In this document: piece by piece, positions 21,462-29,929 of the stretch
Numbering within the stretch: position 1 is the first letter of the stretch
How the letters are laid out: the number at the start of each line of letters is the position of its first letter
The notes under the pieces: model-generated
Told to the model about the DNA's origin: nothing
What the model saw: only the letters and a program-made list of their open reading frames with translations
Databases searched by the model: none
Program-made: the position numbers and the translations under genes
Source of the DNA: Paenibacillus sp. FSL H7-0331
Lineage (GTDB): Bacteria; Bacillota; Bacilli; Paenibacillales; NBRC-103111
Assembly: GCF_001956045.1 (NCBI RefSeq)
Contig: NZ_MRTH01000014.1
Span: 134,086 to 198,085 of the forward strand
Direction of reading: 5' to 3'
DNA length: 64,000 nucleotides

Positions 21462-21814
21462 TCCTGATTCATGCCGATATAATTATAAAGGCCGTTCTCC
21501 GACATCAAGTCTGGAAAACAGCCGTTGCACACCGCTAGTGAAGCTTCATCGGCGGCTAGGCTGTCATAGTCTCTTCATGTAAGAAACCTTAGACCCTGAG
21601 CTTTGCGTCCTTACTTTTCAGCAAGTTTGCCTATAGGTATCATTTGGTGATGAAAATCACAGTATTTTAGGACATAATACCTATATGAGGTGATGTTGTT
21701 ATTATACGTTCTCGATTTTATCTCTGCAAGCTTTTTTCATGGAATTTACAATAAATTCATTTGTATTTGATGAAAATGTGATATAATGCTCCAAATTAAG
21801 AGAAAGGTGATGCC
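21462..21814. promoter_or_regulatory. Divergent spacer with a Crp/Fnr-like palindrome and DCC-gene promoter
   Basis: This 353-base region separates two divergent genes. It contains GTGAT-GAAA-ATCAC (21647-21660), which has the symmetry of a Crp/Fnr-family site. A CATAAT box follows about 15 bases later. An extended -10 element TGATATAAT (TATAAT at 21782-21787) lies just before the DCC gene. I see no convincing gene between them, only a 24-25 codon hydrophobic frame after 21690 that lacks a proper start arrangement. Confidence 0.5.
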
Positions 21815-22258
21815 ATGACAGCTCAAAATGATCCAAAACCCGAACAATCCCTGGAAACGCATTCAATTGTATTGTTTGACGGCGTTTGCCGATTTTGTAA
21901 TGGATGGGTACAATTCATTCTACGTCATGACCAGCACGATACGTTCAGATTTGCTCCACTTCAATCCGATTACGCCATACAACTGCTAGCCACCGGAATA
22001 TTGAAGAATGAGAACGAATCACTGGATTCGGTTATACTCTGTGAAGGACGTTCCGTCTACACCCATTCTTCGGCAGTTTTGCAAATTTGCAAACGATTAG
22101 GGGGTGCCTGGCGCCTGCTCACCGTGTTCACAGCCATACCTAAACCGATTAGAGACGCTGTCTACCGGTTCATTGCCAAGCGCAGGTATCGCTGGTTCGG
22201 TAAGTACGACAGCTGCATGATTCCCAGTGCAGAGATTCGCAGCAAGTTTATCGGATAA
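21815..22258 (+). CDS. DCC-family thiol-disulphide oxidoreductase-like protein
   Basis: A 147-residue protein of the DCC (DUF393, YuxK-like) family. The signature is VLFDGVCRFCNGWVQF, with the DxxCxxC arrangement near residue 25, followed by RFAPLQSD and a C-terminal RYRWFGKYDSCMIP. The fold is thought to be thioredoxin-like, but the substrate is unknown. It starts at an ATG after GAAAGGTGATG. It stands alone on the plus strand, followed by the DnaA-box cluster and tadA. Confidence 0.88.
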   Translation: MTAQNDPKPEQSLETHSIVLFDGVCRFCNGWVQFILRHDQHDTFRFAPLQSDYAIQLLATGILKNENESLDSVILCEGRSVYTHSSAVLQICKRLGGAWRLLTVFTAIPKPIRDAVYRFIAKRRYRWFGKYDSCMIPSAEIRSKFIG

Positions 22259-22263
22259 TGGCA

Positions 22264-22326
22264 TTTTCCACAGCGATTTCAAGTGATTTGTGCATAACCA
22301 CCGGGTTATCCACAGCTTTATCCACA
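22264..22326. promoter_or_regulatory. Cluster of DnaA boxes upstream of tadA
   Basis: Within 63 bases lie TTTTCCACA (22264-22272), TGTGCATAA (22289-22297, reading TTATGCACA on the minus strand), and two perfect TTATCCACA boxes in direct orientation (22306-22314 and 22318-22326, 12 bases apart). TGTTCACA follows at about 22330-22337. The consensus DnaA box is TTATNCACA. Such density in a non-coding gap of 135 bases is very unlikely by chance and suggests a DnaA-binding locus outside oriC. Confidence 0.75.
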
Positions 22327-22393
22327 GCATGTTCACAACCGAATATTTGTTCCCTGTTTATTCACATCCCAGCTGCTAGAAGAGGTGTTTCCT

Positions 22394-22855
22394 GTGCAAG
22401 AGCACATTGAATATATGCAAGCCGCAATTGAAGAAGCACGCAAAGCAGAAGAACTGCTTGAGGTGCCTATCGGGGCTGTTGTTGTATGGCAAAATCAGAT
22501 TATTGGCCGCGGCTATAATCTACGAGAATCCACGCTGGACCCGCTCGCGCACGCAGAACTGATTGCGATCAAGCAGGCCAGTGAGTATTTGCAAGCTTGG
22601 CGCTTGCTTGATTGTAAGCTCTACGTCACCCTGGAGCCTTGCCCCATGTGTGCCGGGGCGATTGTCCAGGCACGCATTCCACAGGTCATCTACGGTACAG
22701 TGGACCCCAAAGCCGGCTGCGCCGGAACCTTGATGAATTTGCTTCAGGAGGATCGCTTCAACCATCAGGTTGATGTTATTAGCGGCGTTCTACAGGATGA
22801 ATGCAGTCTGCTGCTGACGCAATTTTTCCGCAAGCTGCGGGCGAAACGTGGTTAA
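22394..22855 (+). CDS. tadA: tRNA-specific adenosine-34 deaminase
   Basis: Converts A34 to inosine in tRNA-Arg(ACG). The 153-residue zinc enzyme has HAE (in LAHAELIAIKQA) and PCPMC (in LEPCPMCAGAIVQARI), the zinc ligands and catalytic Glu of the cytidine-deaminase fold. I start it at the GTG at 22394, five bases after AGAGGTG. Its stop overlaps the stop of the convergent membrane-protein gene. The small SRP RNA that follows tadA in Bacillus is not present here. Confidence 0.95.
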   Translation: MQEHIEYMQAAIEEARKAEELLEVPIGAVVVWQNQIIGRGYNLRESTLDPLAHAELIAIKQASEYLQAWRLLDCKLYVTLEPCPMCAGAIVQARIPQVIYGTVDPKAGCAGTLMNLLQEDRFNHQVDVISGVLQDECSLLLTQFFRKLRAKRG

Positions 22856-23979
22856 CGTTTCTTGTGATCCGACGGTCTGCGGTTGCCTCCAGCGAGCAGC
22901 CGCAAGCCACCACCAATAAGCAGGATCGAGACGACTACAGTTTGAAAATAACGATGAAATAATATCGAAATCTGCTCTTTAGGAAACCACCGATCTAATG
23001 CAGTGAGCAGCATCTCATCGGTCAGGTAGTAGACCCCTAGAGCGAGCAGCACCATACCTACCCATTTTTGATGATTGACCAGCCAATCGACGATCGGGAC
23101 ATCTTTTAACGGCTCCTGCCCCTGCTTCGAGATGTGCTGAAGCGCATCGAAAAAGCTATAAAACCAAAGAATCGGAATCAGAAATAAAAAGATGGAAAGC
23201 CTCAGCACATCCAGAATATATATGCTCAAAAAGAAAGCGATCATCAGCTGCAATCCGCGTTTTTGCAAGCCGAGATACAGATGTCCCACTCCGGGTACAA
23301 TGGATAAGAAGGTTGCAATAACTTTACTCCTCTTGCCATCCTCACGACTTGCTTGAAAATCCTCCAGAAACGTCCGGTCCAGCAGCATCTCTCCCTGCCT
23401 CTTGCGCTGCAGTTGTTGGACGCAATCAAACAGACTATATAGCCAGATAATGGGCAAAACCCCTAGAAACACAATAAAACGGTCACTGTTGGTGACAGAC
23501 GCAACGAATACGATCATCGTCAAGGCACCAAAAAATGCGATCAAAAAAGCCAGCCCGCGCTGCATCATCCCCAACTGCAAATGACCAAGCCCCGGGATAA
23601 AGGACAGTAATATAGTATTTACACGTTCATTATCACCATGAGATGCCTGAGCGGTATCTGAATAATAAGATTCCTGCGCATCGCCCCCGTACGAGCTCTG
23701 CCTGACCCTCGCTGCGAACGGCCCTCTGCCCCCCACAACCGTGATGAACATATCCAGCAGGTTGATTGCCCCTGCCAGAAGAGCGAAACCGATCAGAATG
23801 ATCAACGGCCCTTCATAACGATGTAATCCTTTTGCGAGCACTATCAGAAACGCTAACAGCAACGGCCCAAAAAAACTGGCTGCATAGAAAAATGCTCTGA
23901 TAATCCTGTTGATGTATAGATGCCCAAGACCGGGAATTAAAGATAACAGCAGTGCGGTTATCGGATGTTTGGACGGCAT
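22852..23979 (-). CDS. Multispanning membrane protein with three IPGLGH repeats
   Basis: A 375-residue protein with about nine hydrophobic helices. The same module occurs three times: SLIPGLGHLYINRIIRA near residue 13, SFIPGLGHLQLGMMQRG near 125 and SIVPGVGHLYLGLQKRG near 228. Each is followed by two to three helices, with WLYSLFDCVQQ or WFYSFFDALQH in the last two. The repeat recalls TM2-type helical hairpins. The function is unknown. Its ATG overlaps the stop of the anti-sigma gene (TAATG), so it belongs to the ECF sigma operon and may help anchor or sense envelope stress. Confidence 0.8.
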   Translation of the reverse strand: MPSKHPITALLLSLIPGLGHLYINRIIRAFFYAASFFGPLLLAFLIVLAKGLHRYEGPLIILIGFALLAGAINLLDMFITVVGGRGPFAARVRQSSYGGDAQESYYSDTAQASHGDNERVNTILLSFIPGLGHLQLGMMQRGLAFLIAFFGALTMIVFVASVTNSDRFIVFLGVLPIIWLYSLFDCVQQLQRKRQGEMLLDRTFLEDFQASREDGKRSKVIATFLSIVPGVGHLYLGLQKRGLQLMIAFFLSIYILDVLRLSIFLFLIPILWFYSFFDALQHISKQGQEPLKDVPIVDWLVNHQKWVGMVLLALGVYYLTDEMLLTALDRWFPKEQISILFHRYFQTVVVSILLIGGGLRLLAGGNRRPSDHKKR

Positions 23980-24518
23980 TAACGATTTCCCCCTTTTTCT
24001 TGTTTAGGCTGGATGGAGTCCAGCACGACGATGGTTTTGTCCATCAGTTTTTTAGAAACCGAAACAGGCTCCTGCGTTGCTTCCGACTGCGCATCCCCAT
24101 TGGAAGCCCTATCTATCCCAACCGGGTGATCCACTATGGATTGAAATATACCTGAGCTCATCAGGACAAGCGTGATTACCGCAGCAACAGCATAGTGGAA
24201 CAACGGAGCTCTCATCCACGTGATCGGGTTTCTTAGCTTCTGGCTTCCGAATCCAGCTTCTTCCAATGGAGCTAGTCTTGAAGCCGTAGAGCTTGGACTT
24301 ATGGGACCCGCTGCTTCTATTGCCAACATGACCCTGTCTGCCAGAGCTGCTTCATCAGACAGCGTAGGATACGAGCCGACTACCCCTTCAAGGCTTTGCA
24401 TATACAGCTCCATGCATGAATCACAGGTAATCAGATGCAGTTCCATCTGTTGATTATCATCATCATTTAATCCCTGCTCCACGTAAGTCATCCACTGCTC
24501 CCCGGTATAATGCTTCAT
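23979..24518 (-). CDS. Zinc-finger anti-sigma factor with one membrane segment
   Basis: The 179-residue product begins with a ZAS-type motif, HLITCDSC (H-x3-C-x2-C), at about residues 27-34. It then has a hydrophilic linker and one hydrophobic segment at about residues 108-130, leaving a short outer tail. This is the layout of membrane anti-sigma factors that hold an ECF sigma until a signal arrives. Its ATG overlaps the sigma gene stop by four bases, which supports pairing with that sigma. Confidence 0.87.
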   Translation of the reverse strand: MKHYTGEQWMTYVEQGLNDDDNQQMELHLITCDSCMELYMQSLEGVVGSYPTLSDEAALADRVMLAIEAAGPISPSSTASRLAPLEEAGFGSQKLRNPITWMRAPLFHYAVAAVITLVLMSSGIFQSIVDHPVGIDRASNGDAQSEATQEPVSVSKKLMDKTIVVLDSIQPKQEKGGNR

Positions 24519-25087
24519 ATCAGCTCATCCTCCTTCCAATGCTTGCGAATCCATTGCTTGGCCCGATACAGCTTGGACTCTACGGTTTTCAACGCAATGC
24601 CTTGCTCTGTGGCAATTTCCTGATAGCTTTTATCCTCAATATAGAAGGCAACCACCACTTGGCGGTAATTATCCGGCATCTCGTGCAAATAGTCCCGTAC
24701 CCGCTGCTGAAGCTGTGTATGCAGCACTTCATCCTCTACTGTCGTTTCATTAGCCTCGTTGGGTATCAATTCTTCCAGCTGGTCCGTCAGCTGCTCCCGC
24801 TTTCGTTCCAGCGATCGTTTGTAATCAATCGCTTTGTTCACGGCAATTCTGGTCATCCATGTTTTCAAACCTTTATGCTCGTACCGAGGGAGAGAAGCAT
24901 AAATTTTGAACAGCACTTCCTGGGTTACATCTTCAGCGTCCGTAGTCGATCGAAGCACCGAATAAACAACGTGAAACAGATACGTATTGTATTTATCCAT
25001 CAATAAGCGAAAAGCTTCGTGGTCGCCAGCCACAATCCGTTCGATCCATCGGGTTTCTTCTGTGATCGTTCTCCCCCTCCTCTCCAT
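24515..25087 (-). CDS. ECF sigma-70 factor
   Basis: The product has region 2 (AFRLLMDKYNTYLFHVVYSVLRSTTDAEDVTQEVLFK, given here in parts: DAEDVTQEVLFKIY is diagnostic) and region 4 (YRQVVVAFYIEDKSYQEIA and LKTVESKLYRAK), and no region 3, typical of ECF group factors. The start is unclear. The ATG at 25087 has no good ribosome site, while a strong AGGAGGGGGAG lies a few codons inside and is followed only by an ATC codon. It leads an operon with its anti-sigma and a membrane protein. Confidence 0.88.
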   Translation of the reverse strand: MERRGRTITEETRWIERIVAGDHEAFRLLMDKYNTYLFHVVYSVLRSTTDAEDVTQEVLFKIYASLPRYEHKGLKTWMTRIAVNKAIDYKRSLERKREQLTDQLEELIPNEANETTVEDEVLHTQLQQRVRDYLHEMPDNYRQVVVAFYIEDKSYQEIATEQGIALKTVESKLYRAKQWIRKHWKEDELI

Positions 25088-25149
25088 AACGATAGACGCA
25101 TATTTACGCAAATACACTGCACTACGCGCCTAATTATTTTTTTCCATAA

Positions 25150-25186
25150 CAAAAAGCCCGCTCCAGCAATGGCTGAAACAAGGCTC
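25150..25186 (-). terminator. Intrinsic terminator of the chemoreceptor gene
   Basis: On the minus strand AGCC pairs with GGCT around an inner CAGC-CATT-GCTG stem, followed by TTTTT, 32 bases after the chemoreceptor stop. Confidence 0.7.
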
Positions 25187-25218
25187 TAAATGAACGCACA
25201 ACATATGCTTCTGGACGA

Positions 25219-26958
25219 TTAAGAAACCTTAAACTGGGACAACAAAAGATGCAGCTCTTCCGTCATTTCGGATAAAGATTGTGCTGACGATTTTACACCG
25301 TCCGTAGCTTGCAGCTGTTGTTCCGCCGAAGAGGCCACTCCTTGTGAAGCTGAAGCCGATCTCCGCGCAATTTCTGCAACCTGAAAGACGGAAGCGGTAA
25401 TTTGCTGGGCTCCTGCCGACATTTGCTCCGAGGTCGCTGCCATTTCCTGAACCTGCGAGGCAATATGGGTGGTCGATTGCAAAATATGATCAAAATTAAT
25501 TTCCGTCTCCCGCACCCGCTCAATCCCTGTTAATACTTCTTCCTTCACCTTCGTCATGGCATTGGCGGAATCCCCGATTCCGTATTGAATTTCACCTAAC
25601 AGCGCTGCAATCTCTCCAGATGACTGGCTCGATTGCTCGGCCAGCTTGCGAACCTCGGTCGCGACCACGGCAAAACCTAACCCATGATCACCTGCTCGTG
25701 CTGCCTCAATAGCCGCATTGAGCGCCAACAGATTGGTTTGCTGGGCAATGTCCTGAATGGCATGAAGAATTTCCCCAATTTGCTGCGATTTATCTCCCAA
25801 CAGTTGAATAATATGGTCAGTTTGAACGACCGATTCATTGATCGAGCCCATCTGTTCCACGGCATTTTGAATGGAAGCACCGCCATGCTCAGCCTGCTGT
25901 CTGGATGATTCGACTGTCTCCGCAATCGAGGATGCATTTTCCGCCAGACGTCCGATTCCTGCGCCTACCTCTTCCATGGAGCGTGAGGTTTCCTCCATGC
26001 TGAGCGTTTGTTCACCTGCACCTGTAGCCACTTCTTTAACGGTTTGAGCGATGTGACGGGATGCTGTTTGCATTTCTCCCGAACTTGATTTGAGCTGTTC
26101 CGCTGAAACGGTTACCAGATCAGCATGCTCATTAATTTTCAATATCATGGTGCGAGTATGCTGTGTCATTTGTTCGAATGCCGCACTCAGCTCACCAATC
26201 TCATCCTGGCGAATTAATGTGAGGTGTGTGACAGATAAATCCCCTTCAGAAACCTTTTTGGCAATCGAGCTCATTGCTCTTATCGGTACGGAAACATGCC
26301 GTGCAATTAAAAAGGATACGGTCAAGCCTACCAAAATGGCAAGTATACTTAGTGCGATAACCCAGATGACACCCGAATAATAGGAGGTGTTCATTTCTTC
26401 GCCCCACTCATTCGCATACTTCTGGTTATTTTTGGTAAGTTCGTTGATGACTACCGTACATATCGATACCTGCTGATTCGTCTGTTGAATCAAATCCAGC
26501 CCTTGCTGACCGTGTTTCTGTACCTCAGTTAAAAGTGAGGGGAACGCAGCCGCATATTTGGCCCAATTGTCATTGAAATATTGTATAAGGCCCTTATCCG
26601 CTGTTTCAGAGCCGATGTTCTCCAATAACTTTACTTTCCCCTGAATCTCTTCAAACTTCGCTTTTGCCTTATCCGGCTGGGATAGAGCCGAATCCTTGGA
26701 ATTAATGCTCTCCATCTCCCGATCTGCGCTTCGATCTTCAATATTCAATTGAATACGCAGAATGAGATCGTCAAGCTCCATCAGATCGTGATTCAGATTG
26801 CTGAGTAGAATAACATTAGGCAGTCCCACCTGAGTTGTCTTTTTTGAGGTGGTTCCCATGCTGCCCATGTTGGTAATCGCTGTTATGCTGATGGTGGACA
26901 GAAGCAATAGCACAAGCAGAAAACTAAATAACAATTTCTTAAACAGTGTAAGTTTCAT
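25219..26958 (-). CDS. Methyl-accepting chemotaxis protein
   Basis: A 579-residue transmembrane chemoreceptor. Residues 8-30 form the first membrane helix and about 197-220 the second. Between them lies an outer four-helix-bundle ligand domain of about 165 residues. A HAMP domain follows ([25 protein letters not shown]). The long signalling coiled coil has the conserved hairpin tip ([18 protein letters not shown], then [16 protein letters not shown]). It would control CheA in response to an unknown ligand. It is a single gene, preceded by GGAGGATGCAGGG and followed by a terminator. Confidence 0.94.
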   Translation of the reverse strand: MKLTLFKKLLFSFLLVLLLLSTISITAITNMGSMGTTSKKTTQVGLPNVILLSNLNHDLMELDDLILRIQLNIEDRSADREMESINSKDSALSQPDKAKAKFEEIQGKVKLLENIGSETADKGLIQYFNDNWAKYAAAFPSLLTEVQKHGQQGLDLIQQTNQQVSICTVVINELTKNNQKYANEWGEEMNTSYYSGVIWVIALSILAILVGLTVSFLIARHVSVPIRAMSSIAKKVSEGDLSVTHLTLIRQDEIGELSAAFEQMTQHTRTMILKINEHADLVTVSAEQLKSSSGEMQTASRHIAQTVKEVATGAGEQTLSMEETSRSMEEVGAGIGRLAENASSIAETVESSRQQAEHGGASIQNAVEQMGSINESVVQTDHIIQLLGDKSQQIGEILHAIQDIAQQTNLLALNAAIEAARAGDHGLGFAVVATEVRKLAEQSSQSSGEIAALLGEIQYGIGDSANAMTKVKEEVLTGIERVRETEINFDHILQSTTHIASQVQEMAATSEQMSAGAQQITASVFQVAEIARRSASASQGVASSAEQQLQATDGVKSSAQSLSEMTEELHLLLSQFKVS

Positions 26959-27240
26959 CCCTGCATCCTCCGATTTTCTCTCTTCCTTGTAAGGTTCGAT
27001 CTGTGATCGATTTCCCTATATGAAACAGATTCTTTCTTTCACTGGGTATTTTACCTTCTTTTCTACTTCGACAAACGCAATACAATCCTTTATAGTTCTA
27101 AAGACTCATAGATATATATACTTACAAAATTTACTGTTTATTGTTAATAGATCCTGCTCTACCAAGGTCATTCGACAAGAAAACCAAGCGTTTGCAAAAC
27201 TATACAAAGATATTTGCATCTTTAGACCCAAGACAAAACA
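26959..27240. other. AT-rich spacer between the chemoreceptor and the ComX-like gene
   Basis: No gene is supported here. The segment next to the chemoreceptor holds its leader, without a sigma-D promoter that I can recognise. The rest becomes markedly AT-rich from about 27,050 onward, at the start of the tract that also covers the ComX-like gene and the sensor half of the kinase. The open frames on the plus strand have no ribosome site and no recognisable protein. Confidence 0.4.
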
Positions 27241-27287
27241 CAAAAAGAGACTGCATAATAGGGAAGTCCCAATATACAATCTCTTAA
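27241..27287 (-). terminator. Intrinsic terminator of the ComX-like gene
   Basis: On the minus strand AAGAGATTGTA pairs with TGCAGTCTCTT (two G-U pairs), with an inner GGGA/TCCC pairing, followed by TTTTTG. It lies 26 bases after the small gene, which supports that gene being a real, separately transcribed unit. Confidence 0.75.
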
Positions 27288-27312
27288 TGTTTTGGTAAAA
27301 TTAAGTAATAAA

Positions 27313-27525
27313 TTATTGCCATATATCTGCTCTATCTGTTTTATGTATGTAGCTTTTTGTTGTCTCTGAAAATAAATCGAAAACGGTTTGTGCTTCTTTG
27401 GCAGAGATCGACCACATTTCGAACCAATTTACATTTTTAAACATTTGTTCTAATTGCTTGCTGTCTAATTCTTTTAATGAGCGCACAGCATGATGCAGAT
27501 TTGAAGAATAAGAAACAGTCGACAT
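27313..27525 (-). CDS. ComX-like pheromone precursor candidate
   Basis: A 70-residue peptide with no signal sequence, starting at the ATG at 27525 directly after GGAGGTGATTTCT. It has an amphipathic helical body and a segment WSISAKEAQTVFDLF that resembles the ComX pattern before the mature peptide. It ends HKTDRADIWQ, with a Trp second from the C-terminus; ComX peptides are prenylated by ComQ on a Trp near their end. It is divergent from a ComP-like kinase, with its own -10 box and terminator. No comQ gene is in the window, so the role is inferred. It could instead be an unrelated small regulator. Confidence 0.55.
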   Translation of the reverse strand: MSTVSYSSNLHHAVRSLKELDSKQLEQMFKNVNWFEMWSISAKEAQTVFDLFSETTKSYIHKTDRADIWQ

Positions 27526-27551
27526 AGAAATCACCTCCATTTCTACAATTA

Positions 27552-27579
27552 TTTACAAGTTTTTCATTTTTATTATACC
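27552..27579. promoter_or_regulatory. Overlapping divergent promoters of the ComX-like gene and the ComP-like kinase
   Basis: The 86-base gap holds, for the minus strand, an extended -10 element TGGTATAAT (TATAAT at 27572-27577). For the plus strand it holds TTTACA (27552-27557) and TATACC (27574-27579) 16 bases apart. The two -10 regions overlap, so RNA polymerase cannot use both at once and the peptide and its presumed receptor would be expressed in competition. Confidence 0.5.
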
Positions 27580-27611
27580 AGAAATTTGAAAAAAGCAAGG
27601 AGGTAACCTAG

Positions 27612-29927
27612 GTGAGAAAGAAATATTTTTTTTACATTAGTGGATTGATACTGATATCTCTGCAAATATGGTTTTCTTTTCTCACTTTTAATGTTCCATT
27701 TATAGGGATAGAGTTGATTCAAAATCAAAATAAACATTGGATAATTAATAAATTAGATTCCGAGAGCAATAGCTTAAAATTGAATGTACAACGAGGAGAC
27801 ACTATATTAAAAATTAACGATGATCTGCCCCATCTACATAAAACCGTTCAAAAATGGCATTCCATTGAACAGGCACAAAGTATAACAATACTAAGGGATG
27901 GCAACGAATTTAACATTAACCTAGTGGACGTAAATGCTGCTGCTAGTACAAGTATTTTGCCTTTTTGTGGTGAAGTTTTAGCCATACTTTTTGCTATTCT
28001 TATTTATAAAAAAGCTGGGCATACCAACTCAGCACGACTCTTGGCTCTAGTGTTTCTCAATATCGGACTCACTTTCTCCAGTGTTGGCGCCTCCATTCGA
28101 GGTGATTCGTTAGGTAAATTTTTCATTATCATGTTCATGCTGTCGCTACCTATTGTATTTCTTCATTTCCTGTTCGCTTTTTTAAAAGAACGAACTCAAA
28201 TCCAGCTTCCAAATCTTTACATCAAATATCTGTATATTATTTTCAGTTGCATATCTTTACTAGCATTACCTTATTTCATTCCAAAATATTCATATTATTT
28301 CTATCAATATAGCAATCAGGTTGTCGCCACTTCCTTCTCAATCGGTTTATTAATAAGCTTCTTTTTTTTAATATTTGCTTTCTTTAAGTACCGAAAAGAG
28401 AAACCATATCTTTCTATTATTATCAAAACGGTCTGGTGGGCACTAACAATTTCTTTTTTCCCATTTATTTTCCTGTCCATTATTCCCCAAACTTTTTTTG
28501 GAGGACATTGGGTTAATTCCTTATACACTTCATGGCTTGTTTTGTTTTTCCCTTTATCATTCGCTTACCTAATCTTGGCTAAGAAACTATACGATATAGA
28601 CCTTGTCCTGCGTCGCGTTTTATTAAATGTAGCCCTATCCATCATTCCAAGTATTGTCCTTGTTACAGGACATGCTCTTATCGTTCAATATCATGTTACT
28701 ATGCAACATGTTGTATTCAGCTTTATTTTTACAGTAATAACCATCACCTTCATCTTGTATTCGTTTGAATATTTTACGACAAAGCTGGAGTTTATTATAT
28801 TTCCCCGCAAATATTACTTGAATCGTGCCATGAAAAAGATTGCCAACAACCTATGTTCGATCTCCAGCTTTCGGGAGCTTAAAGAAATGGTTCTGGTCGA
28901 TATCGTCAATACGCTGCAAGTATTTGGCGCCGCTATCGTTTACAAGTATCAAGATAGGATCGAAACGGTTATTGAAGGCCAAATCTCTTTGCCTGCTATC
29001 GAGGGCTCTGCCGATGTGGAAGCGTGGAATTATCCCTCCTTACTGCGTTTTGAAATTAATCGTCATGAGGAGTACACCAGTTATCTGATAATGACCGACA
29101 AAAAGACAAATACAGCACTAAGCAAGGAAGACATGCAGTGGTTAAATTTTATTATTTCTTATCTTGCCGTCAGTCTGGAAAATATGCATTTGATTCATAA
29201 GCTAAATATGAGATTGCAGCAATTGGCTTCACAAATGCCCAGTGAACAGAGTGCGCAGGAATTGGTCTGGTTCCGTAAGCTGATGTTTGAACTTCAAGAG
29301 GACGAACGCAGGCGGATTGCAACGGATCTTCACGATACGACCATGCAGGATTTGTTTTTTCTCAAAAAGCGATTTGCTTCCTTGATCGAGAAACCCGAAT
29401 TCCCTCAACAAGACATCGAGCAAATGAAGGGCATTCTCGATTACGTGGAAATTATTAATACGAACTTGCGTCAAAACTGCTTTGAGCTGCATCCGCATTT
29501 GCTTCATGAAATCGGACTGATTAACACGCTGCGCAAGCTGGTAGAGCACGAGACTCCCATATGTCCATTCCAGCTTGAATTCATGGCCCAAGGAGCCGAA
29601 AGGATTGAAGATCGGGATCTGGATGCCAAGAGACACGTATTCCGGATTGTTCAGGAGCTATTGAATAATGCCAAAAAACACTCACTTGCTTCTATAGTCA
29701 GCATCACCTTAACAGCTGAAGGCAATAATTTCCTGCTCGTTTATAAGGATGATGGTATTGGGCTGCAGGCCCAGTCAGAAACCAGCAGAGAAATTGGATC
29801 CTCCGGAACAGGTCTTGAGCAAATGAGAAGCCGGATTCTTTCTTTAAATGGACAGTTGAACATTAGAAAGGATATGGAAAGCGGAGTCTACCTATCTGTG
29901 ACCATACCGATGAGAAAGGTAGCCTGA
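27612..29927 (+). CDS. ComP-like sensor histidine kinase with PDZ domain
   Basis: A 771-residue membrane kinase with the domain order of B. subtilis ComP. It has a first helix (residues 5-25) and a PDZ-like outer domain (about 30-110, LQRGDTILKINDDLP-like). About eight membrane helices follow (115-400), with YDIDLVLRRVLLNVALSIIPS near 328 as in ComP. A cytoplasmic linker, the HisKA_3 dimerisation helix with DLHDTTMQD (His574) and an ATPase domain (ELLNNAKKHS, GTGLEQM) complete it. The first codon is GTG after AAGGAGGT. The sensor half is far more AT-rich than the kinase half. It is followed two bases later by its regulator. Confidence 0.88.
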   Translation: MRKKYFFYISGLILISLQIWFSFLTFNVPFIGIELIQNQNKHWIINKLDSESNSLKLNVQRGDTILKINDDLPHLHKTVQKWHSIEQAQSITILRDGNEFNINLVDVNAAASTSILPFCGEVLAILFAILIYKKAGHTNSARLLALVFLNIGLTFSSVGASIRGDSLGKFFIIMFMLSLPIVFLHFLFAFLKERTQIQLPNLYIKYLYIIFSCISLLALPYFIPKYSYYFYQYSNQVVATSFSIGLLISFFFLIFAFFKYRKEKPYLSIIIKTVWWALTISFFPFIFLSIIPQTFFGGHWVNSLYTSWLVLFFPLSFAYLILAKKLYDIDLVLRRVLLNVALSIIPSIVLVTGHALIVQYHVTMQHVVFSFIFTVITITFILYSFEYFTTKLEFIIFPRKYYLNRAMKKIANNLCSISSFRELKEMVLVDIVNTLQVFGAAIVYKYQDRIETVIEGQISLPAIEGSADVEAWNYPSLLRFEINRHEEYTSYLIMTDKKTNTALSKEDMQWLNFIISYLAVSLENMHLIHKLNMRLQQLASQMPSEQSAQELVWFRKLMFELQEDERRRIATDLHDTTMQDLFFLKKRFASLIEKPEFPQQDIEQMKGILDYVEIINTNLRQNCFELHPHLLHEIGLINTLRKLVEHETPICPFQLEFMAQGAERIEDRDLDAKRHVFRIVQELLNNAKKHSLASIVSITLTAEGNNFLLVYKDDGIGLQAQSETSREIGSSGTGLEQMRSRILSLNGQLNIRKDMESGVYLSVTIPMRKVA

Positions 29928-29929
29928 AG

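Noticed and set aside
21690..21775. A 24-25 codon hydrophobic frame in the spacer before the DCC gene
   Set aside because: The GAGGTG sits directly against the ATG and no conserved sequence is recognisable; it is too short to call without transcript data.
22856..22900. Small SRP RNA downstream of tadA
   Set aside because: A convergent protein gene begins directly at the tadA stop, leaving no room.
26959..27060. Sigma-D promoter of the chemoreceptor
   Set aside because: TAAA is present, but no GCCGATAT-like box follows at the right distance.
27020..27298. A 92-codon plus-strand frame after the chemoreceptor
   Set aside because: No ribosome site, composition of random AT-rich DNA, and it overlaps the terminator of the ComX-like gene.
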